Positions 1 to 5,319 of a DNA stretch of 5,386 nucleotides are shown here, piece after piece. Each line of letters begins with the position of its first letter. The first letter of the stretch is position 1. The stretch comes from an uncultured Collinsella sp. (GTDB lineage Bacteria; Actinomycetota; Coriobacteriia; Coriobacteriales; Coriobacteriaceae). The notes beneath the pieces are model-generated. The model was not told the DNA's origin and searched no databases. It was given only the letters and a program-made list of their open reading frames with translations. The DNA is taken from contig UQXP01000078.1 of the NCBI GenBank assembly GCA_900545055.1, forward strand, positions 1 through 5,386. The letters are read 5' to 3'. The position numbers and the translations under genes were made by a program.

Positions 1-137
1 GGGGCCAGTCCGCGGAAGCTGCTGACTGTGAGCGTCGTGATCAGAAACACAAAGCCCAAGAGCAACTTGGTTCGCGGGTCCAGGCGGTGAATTGCACTAT
101 CGCTGGGATAGTAACTACCAAACGAAAACGCCTCCAT
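1..137 (-). CDS. ecfT: EcfT, energy-coupling factor transporter transmembrane protein (5' part only)
   Basis: Only the first 45 codons are present; the gene continues past base 1. The translation begins MEAFSFGSYYPSDSAIHRLD and continues PRTKLLLGFVFLITTLTVSS. The pattern G-x-Y-x-P-x-[DG]-S-x-(I/L)-H-R-L-D-P-R-T-K followed at once by a hydrophobic helix is the hallmark N-terminus of EcfT. EcfT is the membrane scaffold that links the ATPases of an ECF vitamin transporter to its substrate-binding S component. The start is well supported: the ATG overlaps the stop of the upstream ATPase gene by one base (TGATG) and has a clear ribosome binding site 7 nt upstream. The gene is therefore the third cistron of the riboflavin-uptake operon. 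The coupling helices with their Ala-Arg-Gly type motifs lie outside the window and cannot be checked. Confidence 0.9.
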   Translation of the reverse strand, partial: MEAFSFGSYYPSDSAIHRLDPRTKLLLGFVFLITTLTVSSFRGLA

Positions 138-2041
138 CAGCAGCCCTCCTCTCGCGCGACCGTCTTGGATTTAGCAATGTCCGCGACGTTAGAAGGACCG
201 CCCGAGCGACCGATTAGCAGGTCCACCAACTCATCTGCCAGCGACTCAACCGTATAGAGGCCGTCAAAGCGCAGCGGCACGCCTGCCTTCGCAAGCGTCA
301 GCGCCATGCGCTGGGCAGCGGGAACACCCAAGCCGATTGATTTAAGCTCATCCGCATGCGCAAAAACCTGAGTGGGCGTGCCCTCGGCAAACACCGCGCC
401 CTCGTTCATCACGACAATACGGTCGCAGCAATTGGCCAGGTCATCCATGCTGTGCGAAACCATGACAACGGTCAGGCCATCGCGGTGAAGTCGATCGATG
501 AGCCCTAGGAAATCCCTGCGCGCAGCCGGATCGAGCCCCGCCATGGGTTCATCGAGCACCAGGACTTCGGGCTCCATGGCGAGCACGCCGGCGAATGCCA
601 CGCGCCGTTGCTGACCGCCCGAAAGCTCAAAGGGACTCTTGTCGCCGACCGTGGAAAGGTCGAGGCCCACGCGCAAGAGCGATGACTCGACACGACGGTC
701 GACTTCATCTTGCGGCAAGCCAAGGTTATGCGGACCAAACGCCACGTCCTGCGCCACGGTTTCGGCAAACAGCTGACGCTCAGGATATTGAAACACCACG
801 CCGACCTTGGCCTTAACCGCGGCGGCGTCTTTCTTGTTTGACAGATCGAGCCCCAGCGCGCGAACGGATCCCTCCTGGGGGCGAATCAAACCGTTGAGAT
901 GCTGGACCAGCGTCGACTTACCCGAACCGGTATGACCTGCCAAGCCCAGGAACTCGCCGCGACGCACCGTCAGCGATACATCGCGCAGCGCCCACGGGCT
1001 GCTTGGGTCGTTTCCCCAGAGAGCCTGTTTGCTCGATTTGCCCGCAGTGGCCGAGCGCTTATGCCAGCGGCGGCGCTCGCGCGGACTGAGCGAATAGCTA
1101 AACGAAAGGTGCGAAATCTCGATAACGGGCTCCAGCGCGTCTGCGCCATCGAGCGCAGAGGAAACGTTGTCGGGAATACGAGGATCGAATGCGAAAGGCC
1201 GCCCGGCGATGCCTGTCCTACTCCGCTCGGCATAAGCCTGCGCTATACCGGCGACCATATCCGCCTCGCGCACCTGCGCATAAACGGGCACGCCCTTCGC
1301 ACGAAGCGCCACGCCCAAACGGCACGACTCCGGCATATCCAGGTTCAGCCGCGCGAGCTCGTCCGCCCGCGTCAAGATCTCCTCGGGCGTACCGAGCATG
1401 GCAACGCGGCCCGCTTGGAAGACAGCAACGCGATCGGCCTCGGCGGCCTCTTCCATAAAGTGCGTAATCATCACGATGGTCATGCCGCGAGCGTGCAACA
1501 CGCGGCAAGCCTTCATGAGGCCCTTGCGTCCACGCGGATCGAGCATCGAGGAAGCCTCGTCCAAGATGAGCACGCGCGGTTCCATGGCAAGCACACCGGC
1601 AAGCGCCACGCGTTGCTTTTGGCCACCCGAGAGCGCGTGGGTCTCGTGGCGCTCAAAGCCCACCAGGCCCACGCCCTTCAGCGCCTCGCGTACGCGCTGC
1701 GCAATTTGCGCCGATGGAACGCCAAGGTTTTCGGGACCGAACGCAACGTCATCTTCGACAAGCGTTGCCACCAGCTGGTCGTCGGGATTCTGGAACACCA
1801 TGCCTGCGGTCGAACGAATGTCGTAGACCAGCTCGGGATCGGACGCATCCATACCGTTGATACGTACCGTGCCCGCATCGGGCTGCAGCAGCGCATTCAG
1901 ATGCTTGGCAAACGTCGACTTGCCCGACCCATTGCCACCGAGGATGCAGAAAAACTCCCCGTCCTCGATGTTCAGATCGACACCGTCGAGTGCCGACACG
2001 GCACCGTCATAGCTAAAGGAAACGCCCCGACACTCAATCAT
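137..2041 (-). CDS. ecfA: Fused EcfA1-EcfA2 ATPase of an ECF vitamin transporter
   Basis: A 634-residue protein with two complete ABC ATPase domains, whereas EcfA1 and EcfA2 are usually separate chains of about 280 residues. Domain 1 (about 1-280) has Walker A GGNGSGKS at 35-42, Q-loop Q84, signature LSGGQ at 137-141, Walker B with catalytic D161/E162, the EcfA1-like run DEASSMLD, and switch H194. Domain 2 (about 305-600) has Walker A GHTGSGKS at 369-376, Q418, LSGGQ at 473-477, D497/E498 in LDEPMAGLD, and H530. GHTGSGKS and DEPxAGLD are typical of EcfA2. All catalytic residues are present in both halves, so two working ATP sites are expected. ATP hydrolysis drives riboflavin release into the cytoplasm through EcfT. 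The ATG overlaps the ribU stop by 4 bp (ATGA) and only a weak AAAGG precedes it, so translation is probably coupled to ribU. Residues about 318-349 form an unusually long basic insertion early in domain 2. Confidence 0.95.
   Translation of the reverse strand: MIECRGVSFSYDGAVSALDGVDLNIEDGEFFCILGGNGSGKSTFAKHLNALLQPDAGTVRINGMDASDPELVYDIRSTAGMVFQNPDDQLVATLVEDDVAFGPENLGVPSAQIAQRVREALKGVGLVGFERHETHALSGGQKQRVALAGVLAMEPRVLILDEASSMLDPRGRKGLMKACRVLHARGMTIVMITHFMEEAAEADRVAVFQAGRVAMLGTPEEILTRADELARLNLDMPESCRLGVALRAKGVPVYAQVREADMVAGIAQAYAERSRTGIAGRPFAFDPRIPDNVSSALDGADALEPVIEISHLSFSYSLSPRERRRWHKRSATAGKSSKQALWGNDPSSPWALRDVSLTVRRGEFLGLAGHTGSGKSTLVQHLNGLIRPQEGSVRALGLDLSNKKDAAAVKAKVGVVFQYPERQLFAETVAQDVAFGPHNLGLPQDEVDRRVESSLLRVGLDLSTVGDKSPFELSGGQQRRVAFAGVLAMEPEVLVLDEPMAGLDPAARRDFLGLIDRLHRDGLTVVMVSHSMDDLANCCDRIVVMNEGAVFAEGTPTQVFAHADELKSIGLGVPAAQRMALTLAKAGVPLRFDGLYTVESLADELVDLLIGRSGGPSNVADIAKSKTVAREEGC
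144..150 (-). promoter_or_regulatory. Ribosome binding site of ecfT
   Basis: The minus strand reads AGGAGGG, a strong match to the anti-Shine-Dalgarno sequence, with 7 nt between the GGAGG core and the ATG at 137. It lies inside the last codons of the upstream ATPase gene. It supports the ecfT start even though the gene is cut off, and suggests that ecfT can recruit ribosomes itself as well as by coupling. Confidence 0.75.
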
Positions 2042-2628
2042 GCGCGGCCTTTGACCTGGTCCTTTTTAGGCGTGATGAGGTTGGAGACTGCTTTATACAC
2101 CGCTAGCGTCAACACCGAGTTAAGCACGGTCTTGATAAGGTTGAACGGCAGCACGGCAGGAATCATAAGCGGGGCGATCACATCGACCGAGCCATACCAG
2201 AACCATACGCCAATGGTAAGGTTTGCGACCATAGACAACGCCGTAGCGGCAATGACGCCGAGCACCAGACCAATCACGGCACCCTTATAGGTATGCATCT
2301 TCTGGTAGACGATAGCCGCGGGCAGAATGTAGCCCAGCGTGGCAACCAGGTTCATAAGCGCGCCGACCCAGTCACCCGTGGTGAGTGCATGGATAACGAT
2401 CGCCATGGCGGCAACAGCTGTGCCGGCACCAGGGCCATACGCAAATCCACACACCATCGCCGGCACCAGCGACGGGTCATACGTCAAAAACGGCGCCGAG
2501 GGAAGGATGGGCAGCTGCACATACATAAACAGGGCACCCAAGGCGCACATCAGCGCCATGGTAACGAGCTGTTTGGTGCTCCACCTATTCGTGTTCTCAA
2601 AATGAATATGCTGCGACTGTTCAGACAT
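2038..2628 (-). CDS. ribU: RibU-type riboflavin-binding S component of an ECF transporter
   Basis: A 196-residue, very hydrophobic protein with about six predicted membrane segments (roughly 20-40, 52-76, 70-85, 92-108, 115-140 and 158-183), the usual size and shape of an ECF S component. Helix 1 carries the small-residue AxxxA spacing (A25, A29) used to dock EcfT. The stretch LPILPSAPFLTYDPSLVPAM (39-58), followed by GFAYGPGAG, resembles the helix 1/2 region of RibU, which forms part of the riboflavin pocket. Substrate assignment rests mainly on the FMN riboswitch immediately upstream, which fits uptake of the FMN precursor riboflavin. An in-frame ATG at 2649 would add 7 residues, but it lies inside the conserved 3' end of the aptamer and has no ribosome binding site. 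The ATG at 2628 follows AGGTGATC and is chosen. The stop overlaps the ATPase gene start. Confidence 0.9.
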   Translation of the reverse strand: MSEQSQHIHFENTNRWSTKQLVTMALMCALGALFMYVQLPILPSAPFLTYDPSLVPAMVCGFAYGPGAGTAVAAMAIVIHALTTGDWVGALMNLVATLGYILPAAIVYQKMHTYKGAVIGLVLGVIAATALSMVANLTIGVWFWYGSVDVIAPLMIPAVLPFNLIKTVLNSVLTLAVYKAVSNLITPKKDQVKGRA

Positions 2629-2630
2629 AA

Positions 2631-2638
2631 GATCACCT
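2631..2638 (-). promoter_or_regulatory. Ribosome binding site of ribU, directly abutting the FMN aptamer
   Basis: The minus strand reads AGGTGATC, an uninterrupted 8-nt complement to the usual 3' end of 16S rRNA (GATCACCT). It lies just upstream of the ATG at 2628 and decides that start over the ATG at 2649. It begins only 2 nt after the 3' strand of aptamer helix P1 ends (2641). It is therefore the obvious target for FMN-dependent control of translation. Confidence 0.75.
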
Positions 2639-2640
2639 GC

Positions 2641-2823
2641 CTCTTTCATCCGGACTCTAACCGTTGGTACTGGGATCTCACCAGTTCAGCCGGCATGCGA
2701 ACCAACGCACACACGGGTCGCGGACTCATCGGCTCGGTCGCAGACGCCTCGCCTGCGCCACGGTACCCCTTTGGCACCGCCCAATTTACCGCCAGTGGGG
2801 AATTCCACCCCGCCCTGAAACAG
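2641..2823 (-). ncRNA. FMN riboswitch (RFN element) controlling ribU-ecfA-ecfT
   Basis: Read on the minus strand, the conserved RFN blocks appear in order: GGGGTGGAATTCCCC (2797-2811), CTGGCGGTAAA (2785-2795), GAGTCCGCGACCCG (2714-2727), the hairpin CTGGTGAGATCCCAG (2670-2684), and GTCCGGATGAAAG at the 3' end (2643-2655). Closing helix P1 pairs CTGTTTCA (2816-2823) with TGAAAGAG (2641-2648), with one G-G mismatch. The variable arm is expanded: CGGTGCC pairs with GGTACCG (2773-2779 with 2761-2767), and a second hairpin has 8-bp arms around an AGG loop (2739-2757). The aptamer binds FMN and normally represses flavin synthesis or uptake genes. No terminator fits between its end and the ribU start, so control is inferred to be translational. 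Confidence 0.96.
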
Positions 2824-2831
2824 CACTTGCA

Positions 2832-2859
2832 AGTGTAGCACGAGCAATCGTTCGCGCAA
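2832..2859 (-). promoter_or_regulatory. Candidate promoter of the ribU operon
   Basis: On the minus strand, TTGCGC (2854-2859) and TACACT (2832-2837) are separated by 16 bp. The -10 box is preceded by TG plus one base, an extended -10 arrangement that compensates for the weak -35. The predicted transcript would start near 2824-2826, right at the 5' strand of riboswitch helix P1, giving a leader that is essentially just the aptamer. The match is by eye and no start site is proven. Confidence 0.5.
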
Positions 2860-2897
2860 GTATGCCGAGGGTAATTTGTGGCGGGGATCAGTTGCCG

Positions 2898-2918
2898 CAA
2901 CAACCACGTTCCCCACCC
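2898..2918. repeat. Direct repeat, copy A (21 bp)
   Basis: The plus strand begins CAACAACCACGTTC and ends in CACCC. It matches copy B at 2978-2998 in 19 of 21 positions, differing at 2912 (C versus T) and 2915 (A versus G), with an offset of exactly 80 bp. Two small palindromes lie between the copies. The function is unknown; it may be part of a degenerate intergenic repeat family. Confidence 0.7.
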
Positions 2919-2936
2919 ATCCCAAAGTAGCGCGCC

Positions 2937-2955
2937 TTTCGCGCAAAGCGCGAAA
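2937..2955. repeat. Short perfect hairpin, 8-bp arms with AAA loop
   Basis: The plus strand reads TTTCGCGCAAAGCGCGAAA: arms TTTCGCGC and GCGCGAAA around a 3-nt loop. On the minus strand it ends in GCGCGAAA with no T run after it, so it is a poor terminator for the minus-strand genes. It lies between the two direct-repeat copies. Confidence 0.65.
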
Positions 2956-2963
2956 CAGCAACC

Positions 2964-2977
2964 GGGATACGTATCCC
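2964..2977. repeat. Perfect 14-bp palindrome
   Basis: GGGATACGTATCCC is fully self-complementary with no loop. That geometry suits a dimeric DNA-binding protein better than an RNA hairpin. It touches direct-repeat copy B and lies about 105 bp upstream of the candidate ribU promoter. No known operator is recognised. Confidence 0.6.
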
Positions 2978-2998
2978 CAACAACCACGTTCTCCGCCC
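2978..2998. repeat. Direct repeat, copy B (21 bp)
   Basis: Second copy of the 21-bp repeat at 2898-2918, beginning CAACAACCACGTTC and ending CGCCC. It immediately follows the 14-bp palindrome on the plus strand. Confidence 0.7.
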
Positions 2999-3022
2999 GC
3001 CGACCTCAAGGCCGTAAACGCA

Positions 3023-3167
3023 GGGAATCCGGGGGCGGGACGGGGGTTTCTCTCCGGAACATTCCGCAGGACGCAAAGAGGCTCCGCAGCGCGAAGCGCG
3101 ATGCGGAGCCTCTTTGCATGTCCGAGGACGTTCCGGAGAGAAACCCCCGTCCCGCCCCCGGATTCCC
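3023..3167. repeat. Large nested inverted repeat (145 bp) after groEL
   Basis: Outer arms 3023-3060 and 3130-3167 are perfectly complementary over 38 bp. The left arm begins GGGAATCCGGGGGCGGGACG. Inner arms 3073-3088 and 3102-3117 (GCAAAGAGGCTCCGCA and its complement) pair perfectly over 16 bp. A 13-nt centre can add a GCGC/GCGC stem. Outer and inner parts are separated by 12 nt on each side, where GGAC (3069-3072) can also pair with GTCC (3120-3123). The element starts 26 bp after the groEL stop. It could be the 3' end structure of the groESL mRNA or a non-coding palindromic mobile element. No flanking target duplication is visible. Confidence 0.9.
3073..3117 (-). terminator. Possible intrinsic terminator of groESL (inner hairpin)
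   Basis: The inner 16-bp GC-rich stem has AAAG at its base on one side and CTTT on the other, as in bidirectional terminators. The T run is only three bases and is itself paired, so termination efficiency is uncertain. It is the best termination candidate between groEL and the ribU promoter. Confidence 0.4.
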
Positions 3168-3193
3168 GGTGGGAGTTCTAGACCTTGTCGGCC

Positions 3194-4831
3194 TTAGTAC
3201 ATACCGCCGCCCTGCTGACCAGCGGTGGCAGCAGCGATAGCGTCCTCAAGCTGAGTGTTCTTGGGCACATCGGAGACGGTAGCCTCGGTGATGAGAATCA
3301 GGCTGGCGACAGAAGCAGCGTTCTGCAGGGTGACGCGGCTGACCTTGACGGGGTCGAGGACGCCCATCTCGATCATGTCGCCCCACTCGCCGTTGGCAGA
3401 GTTGAGACCCTGACCAGCGGGCAGCTCGGCAACCTTGTCGACCACGACAGCGCCCTCAAAGCCAGCGTTCTTGGCGATGGTGGCGACCGGAGCGGTCAGA
3501 GCCTTCTTGACGATGTCGACGCCGATCTTCTCCTCGGGGTCGTCGATCTCGACAGCGTCGAGCGCAGGAGCAGCGTCCATGAAGGCGACGCCACCGCCGG
3601 CGACGATGCCCTCCTCAACAGCAGCGCGGGTAGCCTGCAGGGCATCCTCGACGCGGTGCTTGATCTCCTTGAGCTCGGACTCGGTAGCAGCGCCGACCTT
3701 GATGACGGCAACGCCACCGGAGAGCTTTGCCAGGCGCTCCTGGAGCTTCTCACGGTCGAAGTCAGAGGTGGTGTTCTCCATCTCACCCTTGATCTGAGCG
3801 ATGCGGGCGTCGATGGCCTCCTTGGAGCCAGCGCCGCCGACGACGACGGTGTTGTCCTTGGAGATGGTGACGGACTTAGCAGTACCGAGCATATCGGCGG
3901 TGATGTCAGCGACCTTCACGCCCAGCTCGTCCAGAGCGGCCTGGCCACCGGTGAGGACGGCGATGTCCTCGAGGATGCGCTTGCGGCGATCGCCGTAGCC
4001 CGGAGCCTTGACGGCGCAGACGTTGAGGGCGCCACGGATCTTGTTGAGGACCAGGGTAGGCAGAGCCTCGCCGTCGATGTCCTCAGCGATGATGAGCAGG
4101 CCACGGCCAGCGCGCTGGACAGCCTCGAGAACGGGCATGATGTCCTGAACGCTGGAGATCTTCTGGTCGGTGATGAGGATGTACGGATCCTTCATCACGG
4201 CCTCCATGCGGTCGTTGTCCGTGACGAAGTAAGCGGAGACATAGCCCTTGTCGAACTGCATGCCCTCGACGGTGTCGATGGTGATGTCGAACGTCTGGGA
4301 ATCCTCGACGGTGATGACGCCGTCCTTGCCCACGACCTCCATGGCCTCGGCGATCTTCTCGCCGACCTCGGGGTCACCGGCAGAGATGGTACCGACGGAA
4401 GCAATCTGCTCCTTGGTCTCGACCGGCTTGGCCTGCTTCTTCATCTCGGCGACGGCGGCGTTGACGGCCTTGTCGATGCCGCGACGGATGGCCAGCGGGT
4501 TAGCGCCAGCAGCAACGTTGCGCAGACCGTCGTTGACGATGGCCTGAGCGAGCAGGGTTGCGGTGGTGGTGCCGTCACCCACGGTGTCGTTGGTCTTGGT
4601 GGCAACCTCCTTCACCAGCTGGGCGCCCATGTTCTCGATGTTGTCCTCGAGCTCAATCTCCTTGGCGACGGAAACGCCGTCGTTGGTGATGGTCGGGGCA
4701 CCGAACGTGCGCTGCAGCGCAACGTAGCGACCCTTGGGGCCCATGGTGACGGTAACGGCGTCGGCCAGAGTGTTGACGCCCTTGGCAAGCTTAGCGCGGG
4801 CATCGGTGTTGAACGTAATGTTCTTTGCCAT
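3194..4831 (-). CDS. groEL: GroEL, 60 kDa chaperonin (Hsp60)
   Basis: A 545-residue protein, full length for the family, that forms the double-ring ATP-driven folding chamber in the cytoplasm with GroES as its lid. Visible hallmarks: MGPKGR (30-35) in the equatorial nucleotide site, TNDGVSVAKEIELED (49-63), GDGTTTATLLAQAI (85-98) with the ATP-site aspartate D86, and the chaperonin signature AAVEEGIVAGGG (403-414) preceded by the catalytic D396 in RVEDALQATRA. The start is MAKNITFNTDARAKL, with GGAGGA (4841-4846) 9 nt upstream. It lies 97 bp after groES in the usual groES-groEL order and is probably co-transcribed. The tail ends GQQGGGMY, with one GGGM and a terminal Tyr instead of the repeated GGM tail of E. 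coli GroEL. It is also not the His-rich tail of some actinobacterial GroEL1 paralogues. A nearly full-length open frame on the opposite strand is a codon-bias artefact. Confidence 0.98.
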   Translation of the reverse strand: MAKNITFNTDARAKLAKGVNTLADAVTVTMGPKGRYVALQRTFGAPTITNDGVSVAKEIELEDNIENMGAQLVKEVATKTNDTVGDGTTTATLLAQAIVNDGLRNVAAGANPLAIRRGIDKAVNAAVAEMKKQAKPVETKEQIASVGTISAGDPEVGEKIAEAMEVVGKDGVITVEDSQTFDITIDTVEGMQFDKGYVSAYFVTDNDRMEAVMKDPYILITDQKISSVQDIMPVLEAVQRAGRGLLIIAEDIDGEALPTLVLNKIRGALNVCAVKAPGYGDRRKRILEDIAVLTGGQAALDELGVKVADITADMLGTAKSVTISKDNTVVVGGAGSKEAIDARIAQIKGEMENTTSDFDREKLQERLAKLSGGVAVIKVGAATESELKEIKHRVEDALQATRAAVEEGIVAGGGVAFMDAAPALDAVEIDDPEEKIGVDIVKKALTAPVATIAKNAGFEGAVVVDKVAELPAGQGLNSANGEWGDMIEMGVLDPVKVSRVTLQNAASVASLILITEATVSDVPKNTQLEDAIAAATAGQQGGGMY

Positions 4832-4927
4832 GGTAGGTAATCCTCCAAAAGAAATGTGACTCGCGTCGCCGCTTCCGAGTCCTATGCGGCAGGCGCGTTC
4901 AAAGACGAATCAGAGATTCCGACGAGA

Positions 4928-5221
4928 CTAGGCCTCGACGATAGCGTAGATGTCGTCGGCGCGCATCAGCAGATACTTCTCGCCGTCGACCTTGACCTCG
5001 TTGCCACCGAACTTACCGTAGATGACAACGTCACCGACCTTGACGTCCATGGGGATGCGCTCACCCTTGTCGTTGACCTTGCCGGCGCCAACGGCAACGA
5101 TGGTGCCACGCTGCGGCTTCTCCTGAGCGTTGCTGGCGATATACAGACCAGAAGCGGTCTTCTGCTCGGCCTCGTCGGGCTTGACCAGAACACGATCTGC
5201 AAGCGGCTTCAAAGACGACAT
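4928..5221 (-). CDS. groES: GroES, 10 kDa co-chaperonin (Hsp10)
   Basis: A 97-residue protein, normal length for the family; seven copies cap the GroEL ring. The N-terminus LKPLADRVLVKPDEAEQKTA is typical. The mobile loop spans about 17-37, and its GroEL-binding hydrophobic triplet is L26-Y27-I28 within SGLYIAS, where E. coli has IVL. EKPQRGTIVAVGAGK (34-48), the roof hairpin GERIP (53-57), and KVGDVVIYGKFGGNEVKVDG (61-80) are all family features. The start is fixed by AAGGAGG (5230-5236), with 8 nt between GGAGG and the ATG. It is the first gene of the groES-groEL operon. Confidence 0.98.
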   Translation of the reverse strand: MSSLKPLADRVLVKPDEAEQKTASGLYIASNAQEKPQRGTIVAVGAGKVNDKGERIPMDVKVGDVVIYGKFGGNEVKVDGEKYLLMRADDIYAIVEA

Positions 5222-5242
5222 GCTTGTCTCCTCCTTTTTGGG

Positions 5243-5260
5243 CCGCGCGGTTATACCACG
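5243..5260 (-). promoter_or_regulatory. Candidate proximal promoter of groES-groEL (extended -10)
   Basis: The minus strand has TGG directly before TATAAC (5250-5255), an extended -10 arrangement, about 30 bp upstream of the groES ATG. The predicted start near 5243 gives a short leader carrying the strong ribosome binding site. No convincing -35 lies 16-18 bp upstream (ACAAAA at best). A second TATAAC occurs at 5314-5319, so the true promoter is uncertain. Confidence 0.4.
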
Positions 5261-5313
5261 CGAATTAACCCTTTTTGTTTGCGTACGCGTTGAATGGTAC
5301 CCACGAATGGCGG

Positions 5314-5319
5314 GTTATA
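5314..5319 (-). promoter_or_regulatory. Alternative distal -10 box (TATAAC) upstream of groES
   Basis: A second TATAAC on the minus strand, in the same local context as the proximal one (GTNGTATAACC followed by GC). TTGACT (5328-5333) lies only 8 bp upstream, too close to be its -35. Use of this box would give a leader of about 85 nt. Confidence 0.25.

Larger units (their letters stand above)
2824..3193. other. Gene-free, palindrome-rich spacer between groEL and the riboswitch
   Basis: About 370 bp without a credible gene. Short open frames on both strands (for example plus strand 2878-3240 and minus strand 2646-3009) overlap the inverted repeat, the direct repeats or the riboswitch. They have low-complexity translations rich in Pro, Arg and Ser and no good ribosome binding sites. 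The stretch contains, from high to low coordinates: the groEL 3' flank, a 145-bp nested inverted repeat, one direct-repeat copy, two small perfect palindromes, the second direct-repeat copy, and the riboswitch promoter. Confidence 0.8.

Noticed and set aside
899..2290. 463-codon open frame on the plus strand, antisense to ecfA and ribU
   Set aside because: It has no recognisable domain, is Arg/His-rich as expected for the reverse of this gene, lacks a ribosome binding site, and overlaps two well-supported genes.
2626..2649. Upstream ATG at 2649 as the ribU start
   Set aside because: This ATG is part of the conserved 3' segment of the FMN aptamer and has no ribosome binding site, while the ATG at 2628 follows an 8-nt match to the 16S 3' end.
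2821..2842. AGCACTTGCAAGTG near the riboswitch as a CIRCE-like element or part of a CRISPR-type repeat
   Set aside because: The symmetry is a 12-bp palindrome without the 9-nt spacer of CIRCE and is better explained as the promoter -10 plus riboswitch 5' flank. No repeat-spacer array exists in the window.
3014..3178. Target-site duplication flanking the 145-bp inverted repeat
   Set aside because: I compared the bases just outside both arms and found no matching direct repeat, so insertion by a transposase is not shown by the sequence.
2646..3240. Several short open frames in the groEL-ribU spacer (for example minus 2646-2987, minus 2686-3009, plus 2876-3181, plus 2878-3240)
   Set aside because: They cross the riboswitch, the direct repeats or the large inverted repeat. 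Their apparent repeated peptide (PQQPRSPP) merely reflects the DNA direct repeat, and none has a good ribosome binding site.
3185..4840. 551-codon open frame on the plus strand, antisense to groEL
   Set aside because: It mirrors groEL almost exactly, and its translation is a monotonous Asp/Leu/Gly/Val-rich sequence that arises when a gene with strongly biased third positions is read in reverse. GroEL itself is unmistakable.
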